A stretch of DNA of 64,000 nucleotides from Methylobacterium brachythecii (GCF_014196345.1 NZ_JACIDN010000004.1:372001-436000), one strand, 5' to 3'; counted from the first letter of the stretch, positions 1 to 10,181 are shown. The notes: generated by a model not told the origin, from the sequence alone. Made by a program: numbers and translations.

Positions 1-1015
1 CTCCTGAGTCGGGCGCGAGCTTGCCGGTCAGCAGGTTCACCAACGTGGTCTTGCCGGCGCCGTTCGCCCCAACGATGCCGAGCCGGTCGCCGCGCGTCAC
101 CCGGATCGAGAGATCCTGCACGATGGTACGCTCGCCATAGGCCTTCGAGATGCCCTTGGCTTCGACCACGAGCGTGCCGGAGGCTTCTGCCTCGACGGAG
201 GTCATGGTGGCGGTGCCGACCGGGCGGCGATCGTCGCGGCGTTCCTTGCGCAGTGCGTGCAAGTTGCCGAGACGGCGCACGTTACGCTTGCGCCGTGCGG
301 TGACGCCGTAGCGCAGCCAGTGCTCCTCGTCGGCGATCTTGCGTTCGAGCTTGTGCCGGTCGCGCTCCTCCTCCTCGAAGAAGTTGTCCCGCCAGGCCTC
401 GAATGCGGAAAAACCCTGGTCGATCCGACGGGTCACGCCGCGGTCGAGCCAGACCGTGGAGCGCGACAGGCCGGACAGGAAGCGGCGGTCGTGGCTGATC
501 AGCACGAGCGCGGCGCGAGTGCGGCCGAGTTCGCCTTCGAGCCACTCGATCACGGGCAGGTCGAGATGGTTGGTGGGCTCGTCCAGCAGCAGGATGTCGG
601 GCTGCGGCGCGAGCGTCTGGGCCAGAGCCGCACGCCGCGACTCACCGCCCGAGAGACTTTTGGGGTTTTCCTCCCCGGTGAGCCCGAGGCTCTCGACGAG
701 GTAGCGCGCGCGATAAGGGTCGTCGCCGGGGGCGAGCCCGGCCTCGACATAGGCGAGCACGGTCTCGTGGCCCGACAAGTCCGGCTCCTGGGCCAGATAG
801 CGAATCGTCGTGCCCGGCTGCAGGAAGCGCACGCCGCGGTCGGGTTCGACCAGGCCGGCGGCGATCTTCATCAGCGTCGACTTGCCCGAGCCGTTGCGAC
901 CGACGAGGCAAGCGCGCTCGCCAGGCGCGATCGCGAGTTCGGCCGATTCGATCAGCGGGGTGCCACCAAAAGTCAGCGCGACGTCTTTGAGGGTAAGAAG
1001 CGGAGGAGCGGCCAT
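1..1015 (-). CDS. uup: ABC-F family ATPase, Uup-like (3' part beyond window)
   Basis: The gene begins at the ATG complementary to 1013-1015 and runs off the left edge after 338 codons. The first ABC domain is complete: Walker A GRNGSGKST near residue 40, signature LSGGESRRAALAQ, and Walker B ILLLDEPTNHLD followed by the ISHDRRFL switch. A basic inter-domain linker (ARRKRNVRRL) follows, then a second domain with Walker A GANGAGKTT just before the edge. No membrane segments are seen, which is typical of ABC-F proteins acting on ribosomes or DNA. The arginine-rich linker fits Uup better than EttA, but the C-terminal coiled coil that would settle this lies outside. A proline-rich small gene on the same strand lies just upstream. 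Confidence 0.88.
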   Translation of the reverse strand, partial: MAAPPLLTLKDVALTFGGTPLIESAELAIAPGERACLVGRNGSGKSTLMKIAAGLVEPDRGVRFLQPGTTIRYLAQEPDLSGHETVLAYVEAGLAPGDDPYRARYLVESLGLTGEENPKSLSGGESRRAALAQTLAPQPDILLLDEPTNHLDLPVIEWLEGELGRTRAALVLISHDRRFLSGLSRSTVWLDRGVTRRIDQGFSAFEAWRDNFFEEEERDRHKLERKIADEEHWLRYGVTARRKRNVRRLGNLHALRKERRDDRRPVGTATMTSVEAEASGTLVVEAKGISKAYGERTIVQDLSIRVTRGDRLGIVGANGAGKTTLVNLLTGKLAPDSG

Positions 1016-1058
1016 GGCCGGGCCTTAACCCGGCCCGGGGCCATGGCGCCAGAGCGGT

Positions 1059-1283
1059 TCAAGCGGTGGGGTTGGCCGGGCCGGTCGGGGTCGGCTGCGA
1101 GGGCGGCGGCAGCGGCACCTCGACGGGAGCCTCACCGGGCGACTCGGCCGGCGTGTTGCCGGGTATCTCCGGCGCCGGGCTCGGCGTGGGCACCTGCGGC
1201 GGATCGTAGGGCGTGTCCGGCGGTGCGTTGGGCGTCGGTGTCTCCGGGATCGGCTGTTCCGGGATCGGGCCGGGATTCGACAT
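1059..1283 (-). CDS. Small proline-rich hypothetical protein (74 aa)
   Basis: This short frame from ATG 1283 encodes about 74 residues dominated by Pro, Glu, Thr and Ala (PIPEQPIPETPTPN, PPDTPYDPPQVPTPSPAPE). It has no transmembrane segment and no recognisable domain. It lies 43 bases upstream of the uup start on the same strand. Such sequences are usually disordered. A longer reading from further upstream would add an Arg-run N-terminus that looks non-coding, so the MSNPGP start is preferred. Composition alone cannot prove expression, and function is unknown. Confidence 0.5.
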   Translation of the reverse strand: MSNPGPIPEQPIPETPTPNAPPDTPYDPPQVPTPSPAPEIPGNTPAESPGEAPVEVPLPPPSQPTPTGPANPTA

Positions 1284-1458
1284 ACGCACTCCGATGACGC
1301 TGGCGGAGAGACGCCGTCGGCGCCTCCGGGTCCGACGCAAACGGGTGCCGGGTTAGGCTTGTTCCGGGATTCGTCGAGCGGCCTTAGATACGGGGTCTCG
1401 AAGGCGTTGCGCTGCATCACCGCCGGCGCGCGGTCGCCTTTGCCGGCTCGCGCCGGTC

Positions 1459-1773
1459 CTACTTCTTGGTGAGGAGCTTGGTGCCCTCGTCGCCGACGAT
1501 GCGCTGGAGCTTTTCCGCAAAGAACGAGAGCAGCAGCGGCAGCCGGACTTCGAGCCGAACCATGTCGGGGTGGACGTCGATCTGGCCATCGACCTTCTGG
1601 CCCATGGCGCCGACGCCGAAATCCAGCCGGTCGCCCGTCCAGGCCAATGTCTCGACCTTGAGGCCGCTCTTCTCGAGGAAGGCTTTGCCCTTCTCGGTGC
1701 CATCCTGCAGGCGGCGCTTGGCCTCAGCGAGTCCGAGCTCGTGCGGGATCTCCATCACCAAAGGCTTCGCCAT
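1459..1773 (-). CDS. Polyhydroxyalkanoate granule-region (PHA_gran_rgn) protein
   Basis: This 104-residue protein begins MAKPLVMEIPHELG. It matches the pattern of the putative polyhydroxyalkanoic acid system family: an N-terminal I-PH-L-G/A-EA-RR helix, then a stretch like AWTGDRLDFGVGAMGQKVDGQI, and a C-terminal LLLSFFAEKLQRIV helix before a Lys-rich end. Members are small soluble proteins linked to PHA granules. A start four codons upstream (MRRAM) is possible, but the internal ATG fits the family better. No phasin or PHA synthase is nearby. Confidence 0.78.
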   Translation of the reverse strand: MAKPLVMEIPHELGLAEAKRRLQDGTEKGKAFLEKSGLKVETLAWTGDRLDFGVGAMGQKVDGQIDVHPDMVRLEVRLPLLLSFFAEKLQRIVGDEGTKLLTKK

Positions 1774-1906
1774 CGCTCGACGCAACTCCCTGTCAGCGCG
1801 CCGGCCGCCGGGCCGAAGCGCTCCTTCAAAATGGGAACCGGCCGGCGTCTCGACAACGCCAGCCGGTCAGGTCCTCGTGAGCGACGATGGTGTCAGGGCG
1901 ACGCGA

Positions 1907-2410
1907 TCAGCGCATCACCGACATCGAGACATAGCTGGTGCCCGTCATACCGATGGCGCGGGCGGCCCCGGCAGCCAAGTCGATCTGACGGCCGCCGACG
2001 AAGGGGCCGCGGTCGTTGATGCGCACGACGACCGAGCGGCCGGTGGCATTGTTGGTCACGCGCACGCGGGTGCCGAAGGGCAGGCTGCGGTGGGCGGCGG
2101 TCAGTGCGCCCGAGTTGAAGCGCTCGCCGCTGGCCGTGCGGTGGCCCTGGAAGCCGGGGCCGTACCAGGAGGCATTGCCGCCCGAGGCGTGGCGGAAATG
2201 GCGCGCCCGGCGGGACGCATGGGAGGCGTGGCGGCCGCGGTGGGCCGAACGGATGCGGTGGCCGTGATGCGCGTGACGGGCGAAATGGACGTGATGTCCG
2301 CCGGCGTGGAAGCCCGCATGCCCGCTCCGTGCTTCGGCAGGTGCAGTCAGCGTCAGCGCGCCGAGCACCAGGCCGAAGACGACCATAGCGGTCCGAGTGA
2401 CAACGTTCAT
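1907..2410 (-). CDS. rlpA: RlpA-like double-psi beta-barrel secreted protein, His-rich
   Basis: The ATG at 2410 gives 167 residues with a Sec signal peptide (hydrophobic [18 protein letters not shown], cleavage near residue 26). A remarkable His/Arg/Ala-rich segment follows (about residues 30-78), then a double-psi beta-barrel typical of Rlp[37 protein letters not shown] and [11 protein letters not shown], ending in [16 protein letters not shown]. RlpA proteins are septal lytic transglycosylases or cell-wall binding proteins. This one lacks the C-terminal SPOR domain, so septal targeting is not implied. The ORF can be extended 43 codons upstream, but the signal peptide fixes the start at 2410. 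Confidence 0.85.
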   Translation of the reverse strand: MNVVTRTAMVVFGLVLGALTLTAPAEARSGHAGFHAGGHHVHFARHAHHGHRIRSAHRGRHASHASRRARHFRHASGGNASWYGPGFQGHRTASGERFNSGALTAAHRSLPFGTRVRVTNNATGRSVVVRINDRGPFVGGRQIDLAAGAARAIGMTGTSYVSMSVMR

Positions 2411-4076
<1,666 letters not shown>

Positions 4077-4087
4077 CGCTATACGAA

Positions 4088-4111
4088 CCCTCTCCCCTCT
4101 GCGGGAGAGGG
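4088..4111. terminator. Bidirectional hairpin between ccrM and mutY
   Basis: Perfect 9-base arms CCCTCTCCC (4088-4096) and GGGAGAGGG (4103-4111) lie in the short gap between the convergent stops of ccrM (4076) and mutY (4134). There is no strong T-run, so it may work as a weak or Rho-assisted terminator for both genes. Confidence 0.5.
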
Positions 4112-4133
4112 CTGTTGCTGTTTGGCGATCAGC

Positions 4134-5378
4134 CTAACTCTTCCGCGTCGCCTTCGGTGGTTTCTTCACGATCCGCGCCAGATCCGAGGGACGTGTCCGC
4201 GGCGGTTTCGGAATCGGCGCGCGCCGTGGCGGCGGCTCCGGCTCGGACGGTGTCGCGAGATCGACGGGCGTTTCCGCCTTCGGCTCGGACACAGATGATG
4301 CAGCCTTCACCTCGAGGGCATGCGCCAGCACCTTCTTCATCACCCCTGGCAGCGGCTCCGCATCGAGCCCGGCCCGCGCCGTGAAGCGCATCCCGGCCGG
4401 CGCTCCCGCTCCTGACGCGACCCGCGCAGAAAACACCGTCAGCTCCAGAGGAAAATGCGTGAAGACGTGCTTCACGATGCCCGGCAGCCGCTTCCAGCGC
4501 GCATCGAGCGGCGCGTCGAGCAGGCCTTTGGCCGGGTCGTAGTCGTGCGTCCAGGCGGAGGTCGGCGGTTCGGCCATGGAGCCGAGTAGGCCTTCGGGCG
4601 GCCGGGTCCGCAGCAGGATGGCCTCGTCGCCGGCCCGCACCACCACGAAGGCCGCCCCCTTCCTGAGGACACCCTTCTCCTTCTTGATCTTGCGCGGAAA
4701 CGTCTCCTGCAGCCCCTCGGCACGGGCCACGCACGGTGCCATCCAGGGGCAGAGCGCGCAGGCGGGGCGCTTAGGCGTGCAGATCGTCGCTCCGAGATCC
4801 ATCACGGCTTGCGCGAAATCGCCGGGCCGGTCGCGCGGCACGAGAGCGAGGGTCAGAGCGCGAATCTCGGGCCGGGCGGCGGGCAGCGTCGTCTCGATTG
4901 CGAAAAGGCGGGTCATCACCCGCTCGACATTGCCGTCCACGGCCGCCGCCGGCCGGTCGAAGGCGATCGCGGCGATGGCACCCGCGGTATAGGCGCCGAT
5001 GCCGGGGAGCTTGCGCAGCCCCTCCTCCGTATTCGGAAAGGCGCCGAGGGCGGCGACCGCCCTGGCGCAGGCATGAAGGTTTCTCGCACGCGAGTAGTAG
5101 CCGAGCCCCGCCCAGGCCGACATCACCCGCTCCTCCGCCGCTGCGGCCAGCGCCGCCACGTCGGGAAACAGTTCGAGAAATTTCGAAAAATACGGTTTGA
5201 CCGCCGCGATCGTGGTCTGCTGCAGCATCACCTCGGACAGCCAGACCCGATACGGGTCCGGCCGCTCGCCCGGCAGTGCCCTCCACGGCAGCACGCGGCG
5301 ATGGCGGTCGTACCAGACGAGGAGGTCGGAGGCGTTCGGGCGGCCAGGCGCGCGGGATTTCTGTGCGGGCGCTGGCAT
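4134..5378 (-). CDS. mutY: A/G-specific adenine DNA glycosylase MutY
   Basis: This is a MutY of about 414 residues. The helix-hairpin-helix LPGIGAYTAGAIAAIAF is followed by the catalytic aspartate in AAVDGNVERV. The 4Fe-4S cysteines are in CTPKRPACALCPWMAPC (C-x6-C-x2-C-x5-C). The C-terminal NUDIX-like domain that recognises 8-oxoG begins at about GAAFVVVRAGDEAILLRTRPPEG. MutY removes adenine mispaired with 8-oxoguanine. The last 60 residues are an unusual Pro/Lys/Arg-rich tail (PPPRRAPIPKPPRTRPSD), making the protein longer than usual. ATG 5378 is preferred; an in-frame GTG at 5408 would add ten residues. Confidence 0.93.
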   Translation of the reverse strand: MPAPAQKSRAPGRPNASDLLVWYDRHRRVLPWRALPGERPDPYRVWLSEVMLQQTTIAAVKPYFSKFLELFPDVAALAAAAEERVMSAWAGLGYYSRARNLHACARAVAALGAFPNTEEGLRKLPGIGAYTAGAIAAIAFDRPAAAVDGNVERVMTRLFAIETTLPAARPEIRALTLALVPRDRPGDFAQAVMDLGATICTPKRPACALCPWMAPCVARAEGLQETFPRKIKKEKGVLRKGAAFVVVRAGDEAILLRTRPPEGLLGSMAEPPTSAWTHDYDPAKGLLDAPLDARWKRLPGIVKHVFTHFPLELTVFSARVASGAGAPAGMRFTARAGLDAEPLPGVMKKVLAHALEVKAASSVSEPKAETPVDLATPSEPEPPPRRAPIPKPPRTRPSDLARIVKKPPKATRKS

Positions 5379-5515
5379 GGGAGAGGTCTTATCGGCAGCG
5401 CGGGTCACGGCAAAGGCGGCATCGTCTCAACGCGAAAAAGATCGCGCGCCGTGTCGGGAAAGCGCCTCCTCGACCGTCTTACCTCGGTGCGATCGATCGC
5501 AGCCAGGAGACTTTC

Positions 5516-5866
5516 ATGCCCTACGTCGACGGTTTCGTAATCCCTGTGCCGAAGGACAAGATCGAGGCTTACAAGGAGTTGGCGCACAAGGCGCGGGACG
5601 TCTGGATGGAGTACGGTGCGCTGTCCTTCGTCGAATGCCTCGGCGACGACGTGCCCTATGGCGACCTCACCTCGTTCCCCCGCGCCGTGCAGCTGAAGGA
5701 GGACGAGATCGTCGGCTTCTCCTGGATCGTCTACGAATCGCGGGAGAGCCGCGACGCTGTGAACGCCAAGGTCATGGCCGATCCGCGCATGCAGCCCGGT
5801 CCCGGCATGCCCTTCGACGGCAAGCGTATGATCTTCGGTGGATTCGTGCCGTTTCTGGAGGTCTGA
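5516..5866 (+). CDS. DUF1428 family protein
   Basis: This protein of 116 residues begins MPYVDGFVIPVPKDKIEAY, the hallmark start of the DUF1428 (YbaA-type) family, and has the conserved WMEYGALSFVECLGDD and later FSWIVYESRESRDAVNAKVMADPR and MPFDGKRMIFGGF stretches. The fold is a ferredoxin-like dimeric alpha/beta barrel. No enzymatic role is established. A long upstream in-frame extension exists but is Arg-rich noise; the family start and an AGGAGA-like site at 5505-5510 fix ATG 5516. Confidence 0.88.
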   Translation: MPYVDGFVIPVPKDKIEAYKELAHKARDVWMEYGALSFVECLGDDVPYGDLTSFPRAVQLKEDEIVGFSWIVYESRESRDAVNAKVMADPRMQPGPGMPFDGKRMIFGGFVPFLEV

Positions 5867-5984
5867 CGGCCCCGGAATGAGGTCGAGAAAAATGGCGTAG
5901 CTTCCGCGAGGCCCAATCGAGCGACGCGCGGCCTGCCTTGCGGTATGATCGAGCGGCGGCGCGATCGGCGCCGCTCTTCAATGA

Positions 5985-6479
5985 ATGATCATGGCCCGCG
6001 CCAAACCGCTTGCCGAGCTGATCGAGGCCTGTATTGGGCCGGCCTTCGCCGCGCAGGGCTTCGCCTCGACCGACATTCTCGCGGCGTGGCCCGAGATCGT
6101 CGGCGAGCGGCTTGGACGCGCCTGTCAGCCGGTGAAGCTCGAATGGCCGCGGCGCAAGCGCACTGATGCTGACGGACCGACGGAATCCGGCACCCTGGTG
6201 GTACGCGTCGAGGGCGCCTTCGCGCTCGAACTCCAGCATCTCGCGCCGGTGGTGATCCAGCGGATCAACGCGCATTACGGCTGGGCCTGCGTCGGCCGCA
6301 TCGTGATGAAGCAGGGCCGGGTGCATTCCGGGCATCGTCGGCTCTCGCCAGCCGTGATCGATCCGGCACGGCGGGGGGAGGTCGCGCTCGCGGTCTCGCG
6401 CATCGAGGAGGACGGCCTGCGCGATGCGCTCGACCGCCTCGGCATCGCGGTGGTCGCCTCGGTTGCCGGCCGGCGCTGA
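5985..6479 (+). CDS. DUF721 (DciA-like) family protein
   Basis: This 164-residue protein begins MARAKPLAELIEACIGPAFAAQGF, with the conserved segment ILAAWPEIVGERLGRACQPVKL and a strand LVVRVEGAFALELQHLAPVVIQRINAHYG. These are typical of DUF721, the family that contains the helicase-loader-associated protein DciA. In alphaproteobacteria the gene commonly sits between mutY and a DsbA-like gene, as here. Whether this copy loads DnaB is inferred from the family only. Two nearby ATGs (5985, 5991) are equally possible starts. Confidence 0.82.
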   Translation: MIMARAKPLAELIEACIGPAFAAQGFASTDILAAWPEIVGERLGRACQPVKLEWPRRKRTDADGPTESGTLVVRVEGAFALELQHLAPVVIQRINAHYGWACVGRIVMKQGRVHSGHRRLSPAVIDPARRGEVALAVSRIEEDGLRDALDRLGIAVVASVAGRR

Positions 6480-6573
6480 TGCCGCACGCCTCCGCGAGCG
6501 TCTTGCCTTCGACCGTCCGCAGTTCTACCGGACGCCCATCGAGAGTGTTCTCTCAGCGGAGCTTGCCATCGCC

Positions 6574-7227
6574 ATGATCACCCGGCGCGACGTTGTGAAA
6601 CTCACTGGTCTCGCGGTCGGCGCGGCCGCGCTGCTGCCCCGCCTGTCGGTTTCCGCCATGGCCCAATCGGCCGATGCCGCCGCCCTGATGGAGGCCGGTC
6701 CCCTCGGCGACGTCTGGCTCGGACCGGCGGATGCCAAGGTGACGATCATCGAATACGCCTCGATGACCTGCCCGCACTGCGCGCATTTCCACAAGACCAC
6801 CTTACCGGTGCTCAAGGAGCGGTACATCGACACCGGCAAGGTGCGCTTCACCCTGCGCGAATTCCCGCTCGACCCCCGCGCCACCGCCGGCTTCATGCTC
6901 GCCCGTTGCGACGGCAACGAGAAATACTACCCGATCACCGACCTGCTCTTCGATCAGCAGGAGGCCTGGGCCTTCGTGCGGCCGCCGGAGAATCCGCTCG
7001 ACGCCCTCGAGAAGCTGCTGCGCCAGGCCGGCTTCAACAAGGAGAAGCTCGATAGCTGCCTCGGCAACAAACAGACCTTCGCCGGCATCAATGCCGTCAA
7101 GACCCGGGCGCTCGACGTGCTCAAGGTCGAGTCCACGCCGACCTTCTTCATTAACGGCCAGAAATTCGCCGGGGCCATGACCATCGAGGACATGGAAAAG
7201 GTCATCAAGCCGATCCTCGGGGCCTGA
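6574..7227 (+). CDS. DsbA-family thiol:disulfide interchange protein, probable Tat substrate
   Basis: The protein has 217 residues. The N-terminus MITRRDVVKLTGLAVGAAALLPRL carries a twin-arginine motif followed by a hydrophobic stretch, so periplasmic export by Tat is likely. The thioredoxin fold begins with VTIIEYASMTCPHCAHFHKTT, where CPHC is the redox active site. The cis-proline loop is VESTPTFFINGQKFAG. This matches the DsbA/BdbD-like proteins found next to mutY and DUF721. The longer upstream reading lacks family similarity. It probably oxidises or isomerises periplasmic disulfides. Confidence 0.87.
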   Translation: MITRRDVVKLTGLAVGAAALLPRLSVSAMAQSADAAALMEAGPLGDVWLGPADAKVTIIEYASMTCPHCAHFHKTTLPVLKERYIDTGKVRFTLREFPLDPRATAGFMLARCDGNEKYYPITDLLFDQQEAWAFVRPPENPLDALEKLLRQAGFNKEKLDSCLGNKQTFAGINAVKTRALDVLKVESTPTFFINGQKFAGAMTIEDMEKVIKPILGA

Positions 7228-7255
7228 TCGGAAGGCACGTCGCCGACGGCCTAAA

Positions 7256-7282
7256 ATTCCGAAAATCTGCTGATTTTGGAAT
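7256..7282. terminator. Hairpin downstream of dsbA-like gene
   Basis: ATTCCGAAAATC (7256-7267) and GATTTTGGAAT (7272-7282) pair with one bulged G around a TGCT loop. It lies 28 bases after the dsbA-like stop and before the atp promoter, fitting a transcript end. The stem is AT-rich and not followed by a T-run. Confidence 0.4.
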
Positions 7283-7306
7283 GACTTGAGTGAAAGCGTG
7301 GCCGCC

Positions 7307-7335
7307 TTGACTCACAAGGGGGGCAAAACTATGGT
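7307..7335 (+). promoter_or_regulatory. Putative sigma70-type promoter of the F0 atp operon
   Basis: TTGACT (7307-7312) and TATGGT (7330-7335) are separated by exactly 17 bases. The -10 element lies about 49 bases upstream of the atpI start. This is a sequence match only. Confidence 0.5.
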
Positions 7336-7383
7336 GCGCCCCGTTCGAAGGGCGGCCGAACGGTTCCCCTCGCTTCCGCCGGT

Positions 7384-7761
7384 GTGAGTAGCCTCGTGAG
7401 CGGCAACGAAACAGGGCGCGGGGGCGAAGGGTCCAAGTCGGTCCCCGGCGACGATCTCTCCGAGAGGCTGAAGCGTCTCGAGACGCAGCTCGAACGGAAG
7501 CGGCCATCGGTCGGTCCCGACGCTTCGGCGCGGTCCGGTCGCAGCGACGGCTCCTCCATCGGGCAAGCAATGCGGCTCTCGACGGAATTCGTCGCGGGCG
7601 TGATCGCCGGCGGGATCCTGGGATGGCTCTTCGATCGGTTCCTCGGCACTGCGCCGTGGGGGCTGGTCGTGTTCCTCGTGCTGGGCTTCGTCACGGGGAT
7701 CTACAACGTGATGCGCCTGAGCGGGTTCACCGGGCAGGCGGGCGGAAAAGACCCGCAATAG
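7384..7761 (+). CDS. atpI: F0F1 ATP synthase subunit I (AtpI)
   Basis: This 125-residue protein has an acidic/basic hydrophilic N-terminal half and two transmembrane helices (about 65-85 and 90-110). It carries the AtpI pattern RLSTEFVAGVIAGGILGWLFDRFLGTAPWG and FVTGIYNVMR. AtpI helps assemble the c-ring and is the first gene of the F0 operon. The start is GTG 7384; a second in-frame GTG at 7396 is possible. It is followed by atpB on the same strand. Confidence 0.88.
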   Translation: MSSLVSGNETGRGGEGSKSVPGDDLSERLKRLETQLERKRPSVGPDASARSGRSDGSSIGQAMRLSTEFVAGVIAGGILGWLFDRFLGTAPWGLVVFLVLGFVTGIYNVMRLSGFTGQAGGKDPQ

Positions 7762-7875
7762 GGCATTTTGCGCCGAAACGACGCCGGGGGTCTTGAGACT
7801 CGGGGCGCATCGTGTATGGCCACGCGCACAGAACGGCGTGGTCGCCGGCATGAAGGACAAGGGGCGGAACAAGGC

Positions 7876-8661
7876 ATGGCGGGCAGCATCGACCCGGCGC
7901 ACCAGGTAGCGTTGCGACCGGACCCGATCCATCAGTTCGAGTTGCATTCCCTCGTGCCGTTCGGGCACATCGGCAATCAGCAGATCGCGTTCACGCAGTC
8001 GGCGCTCTACATGTTCGCCGCCGTCGCGGTCATCGCGCTGATCACCATCGTCGCGACTTCGTCCCGCTCGATCGTCCCCGGCCGCCTGCAGTCGCTGGCC
8101 GAGATCTTCTACGAGTTCATCGCCGACACCGTTCACCAGGCCACCGGTGACGAGGGCAAGCGGTTCATGCCGTTCGTGTTCTCGCTCTTCATGTTCGTGC
8201 TGATCCTGAACCTGTTCGGGATGATCCCCTACGCCTTCGCGGTGACCAGCCACCTCATCGTGACCTTCGGCCTCGCCTTCCTGGTGATCTGCGTGGTCGT
8301 GGGCTTCGGCGTGATGAAGCACGGCACTCACTTCTTCGGCCTGTTCGTGCCGTCGGGCGTGCCCAAGCCGCTTCTCGCGCTTCTCGTGCCGATCGAGATC
8401 ATCTCGTTCATCTCGCGTCCGATCAGCCTCTCGGTGCGTCTCTTCGCGAACGTGCTCGCCGGCCACATCGCGATGAAGATCTTCGCCTTCTTCGTCGTCG
8501 GCCTGCTCTCGGCCGGTGCGTGGAGCGTGCTCTCGCCGCTGCCGCTCTTCCTGACGATCGCGCTGACCGCGCTCGAATTCCTGGTCGCCGCTCTGCAGGC
8601 CTACGTCTTCGCGACGCTGACCGCGATCTACCTCAACGACGCCCTTCACCCCGGCCACTGA
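7876..8661 (+). CDS. atpB: F0F1 ATP synthase subunit a
   Basis: This 261-residue membrane protein starts MAGSIDPAHQVALRPDPIHQFEL and has several hydrophobic helices. The essential proton-channel arginine is in PISLSVRLFANVLAGH, and the C-terminal helix is FLVAALQAYVFATLTAIYLNDALHP. It forms the stationary half-channels of F0 next to the c-ring. An in-frame upstream extension (from 7768) is not family-like and is excluded. atpE follows 54 bases downstream. Confidence 0.96.
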   Translation: MAGSIDPAHQVALRPDPIHQFELHSLVPFGHIGNQQIAFTQSALYMFAAVAVIALITIVATSSRSIVPGRLQSLAEIFYEFIADTVHQATGDEGKRFMPFVFSLFMFVLILNLFGMIPYAFAVTSHLIVTFGLAFLVICVVVGFGVMKHGTHFFGLFVPSGVPKPLLALLVPIEIISFISRPISLSVRLFANVLAGHIAMKIFAFFVVGLLSAGAWSVLSPLPLFLTIALTALEFLVAALQAYVFATLTAIYLNDALHPGH

Positions 8662-8715
8662 GGCCGGCTTCTCCCGCCCTCACGAACAATCAGATCAAGG
8701 ACTCAGGAGCTTCTT

Positions 8716-8943
8716 ATGGATCCCGTCGCTGCGAAGTACATCGGTGCTGGTCTCGCCTGCCTTGGTATGGCCGGCGCTGGCATCGGCCTCGGCAACCTGT
8801 TCGGTCAGTTCCTTGCCGGCGCCCTTCGCAACCCCTCCGCTGCCGATGGCCAGCGCGCTACCCTGCTCCTCGGCTTCGCGCTGACGGAAGCGCTCGGCAT
8901 CTTCTCGCTGCTGATCGCCCTGCTCCTGCTCTTCGCCGTCTGA
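8716..8943 (+). CDS. atpE: F0F1 ATP synthase subunit c
   Basis: This 75-residue double-helix proteolipid has a Gly/Ala-rich first helix ([21 protein letters not shown]), a polar RNP loop (ALRNPSA), and a second helix with the proton-binding glutamate E58 in [11 protein letters not shown]. The absence of the extra sodium-site residues suggests a proton-driven enzyme. A GGAGC ribosome-binding site sits at 8706-8710. Confidence 0.97.
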   Translation: MDPVAAKYIGAGLACLGMAGAGIGLGNLFGQFLAGALRNPSAADGQRATLLLGFALTEALGIFSLLIALLLLFAV

Positions 8944-8957
8944 TTTCTTTCGGGGCA

Positions 8958-8989
8958 CTGCCGTTTCGGGTTTCGGCCCGGAGCGGCAG
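8958..8989 (+). terminator. Hairpin in the atpE-atpF' gap
   Basis: CTGCCG (8958-8963) pairs with CGGCAG (8984-8989), and inner CGGG/CCCG bases extend the stem. It lies 15 bases past the atpE stop. A structure here may stabilise or partly terminate the atpE message so that c exceeds b and b'; this role is inferred. Confidence 0.4.
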
Positions 8990-9055
8990 GTCTCCTGACA
9001 GACGCGTAGGCGCTCCGCTGGTCGGAGCCGGAACACTCCGTCACCGGACGAGGCC

Positions 9056-9637
9056 ATGGCCGAGCACAAAGCCCTTACGACACCGCCTGCCAACTCGGAC
9101 GTCAAAGCCGTCCCGGCTCACGGCGCTCACACCGAGCAGCCCTCGCATGGCGGCGCCTTTCCGCCCTTCGAGACCCATACCTTTCTCTCGCAGCTGATCT
9201 GGCTCGCGATCTCCTTCGGCCTGCTCTACTACCTCATGGCCAAGGTCGCCCTGCCCCGGATCGAAGCGATCCTGGAGACGCGCTCCGGCCGTCTCGCCTC
9301 GGATCTCGACGAGGCCCAGCGCATGAAAACCGAGGCCGACGCCGCCGGCGAGGCTTACGAGAAGTCTCTGCGCGACGCCCAGAACAACGCTCAGAGCATC
9401 GCCGGCGAAGCCCGCGCGCGGCTTGCCGCCGAATCCGACACGCGCCGCAAGGACAAGGAAGCGGAGCTCAACGCCAAGATCGCCGCCTCCGAGACGACGA
9501 TCCGCGAGAGCACCGCCCGCGCCATGGGCAACGTCCGCGACATCGCCGGCGAGACCGCCGCGAGCATCGTCGAGCGTCTCACCGGCCACGCGCCGGACAA
9601 GGCCAGCCTCGACCGCGCCCTCGACGCCGTCCACTGA
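9056..9637 (+). CDS. atpG: F0F1 ATP synthase subunit b'
   Basis: This 193-residue protein has an extended Pro/His-rich N-terminus, one transmembrane helix (FLSQLIWLAISFGLLYYLMA, about residues 42-62), then a long charged alpha-helix (LPRIEAILETRSGRLASDLDEAQRMKTEADAAG). This is the second stator b-type subunit (b') typical of alphaproteobacteria and photosynthetic organisms. It heterodimerises with subunit b as the peripheral stalk. atpF begins 20 bases downstream. Confidence 0.92.
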   Translation: MAEHKALTTPPANSDVKAVPAHGAHTEQPSHGGAFPPFETHTFLSQLIWLAISFGLLYYLMAKVALPRIEAILETRSGRLASDLDEAQRMKTEADAAGEAYEKSLRDAQNNAQSIAGEARARLAAESDTRRKDKEAELNAKIAASETTIRESTARAMGNVRDIAGETAASIVERLTGHAPDKASLDRALDAVH

Positions 9638-9657
9638 TAGATCGCACGTAAGGACTT

Positions 9658-10155
9658 GTGACCGGCATGGTGATGACCGCGGAATTCTGGGTCGCCGTCG
9701 CTTTCGTGATCTTCGCCGCGATCGTGTGGAAGGTCGGCGGCTTCGGCATGATGACGAAGGGGCTCGACGGCCGCGCCAAGCGCATCCGTCACGAGCTCGA
9801 CGAGGCCAAGCGCCTGCGCGAGGAGGCTGCCGCCGTCCTCGCCGACTTCAAGCGCCGCCGCGCCGAGGCCGAGAAGGACGCCGAGCGCATCGTCGCCGAG
9901 GCGCATGAAGAGGCCAAGCGCATCGACGCCGAGGGCCATGCCCGCCTCGAGGACTACATCGCCCGCCGGACCAAGTCGGCCGAGCAGAAGATCGCCCAGG
10001 CCGAGACCCAGGCCGCCGCGCAGGTCCGCGCCGCTGCCGCCGACGCCGCGGTGAAGGTCTCCGAGACGCTCCTGCGCGAGCGTCTCCAGGGCCAGTCGGC
10101 CCAGGACCTCGTTAAATCGAGCCTCGGCGACGTGAAGACCCGTCTTCAGGCCTGA
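9658..10155 (+). CDS. atpF: F0F1 ATP synthase subunit b
   Basis: This 165-residue protein has an N-terminal transmembrane helix ([24 protein letters not shown]) and a long Lys/Glu/Ala-rich coiled-coil helix ([28 protein letters not shown]). GTG 9658 and ATG 9667 are both usable starts. It ends the F0 operon, since a Rho-independent terminator follows. The F1 genes are not here, as is usual in alphaproteobacteria. Confidence 0.94.
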   Translation: MTGMVMTAEFWVAVAFVIFAAIVWKVGGFGMMTKGLDGRAKRIRHELDEAKRLREEAAAVLADFKRRRAEAEKDAERIVAEAHEEAKRIDAEGHARLEDYIARRTKSAEQKIAQAETQAAAQVRAAAADAAVKVSETLLRERLQGQSAQDLVKSSLGDVKTRLQA

Positions 10156-10181
10156 GCGAAACGGGCACCGCGATCGAACGA

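Noticed and set aside
7312..8658. 448-codon minus-strand frame over atpI/atpB
   Set aside because: Its sequence is His/Glu/Arg-rich and low in hydrophobic residues, while the plus strand encodes clear ATP synthase subunits.
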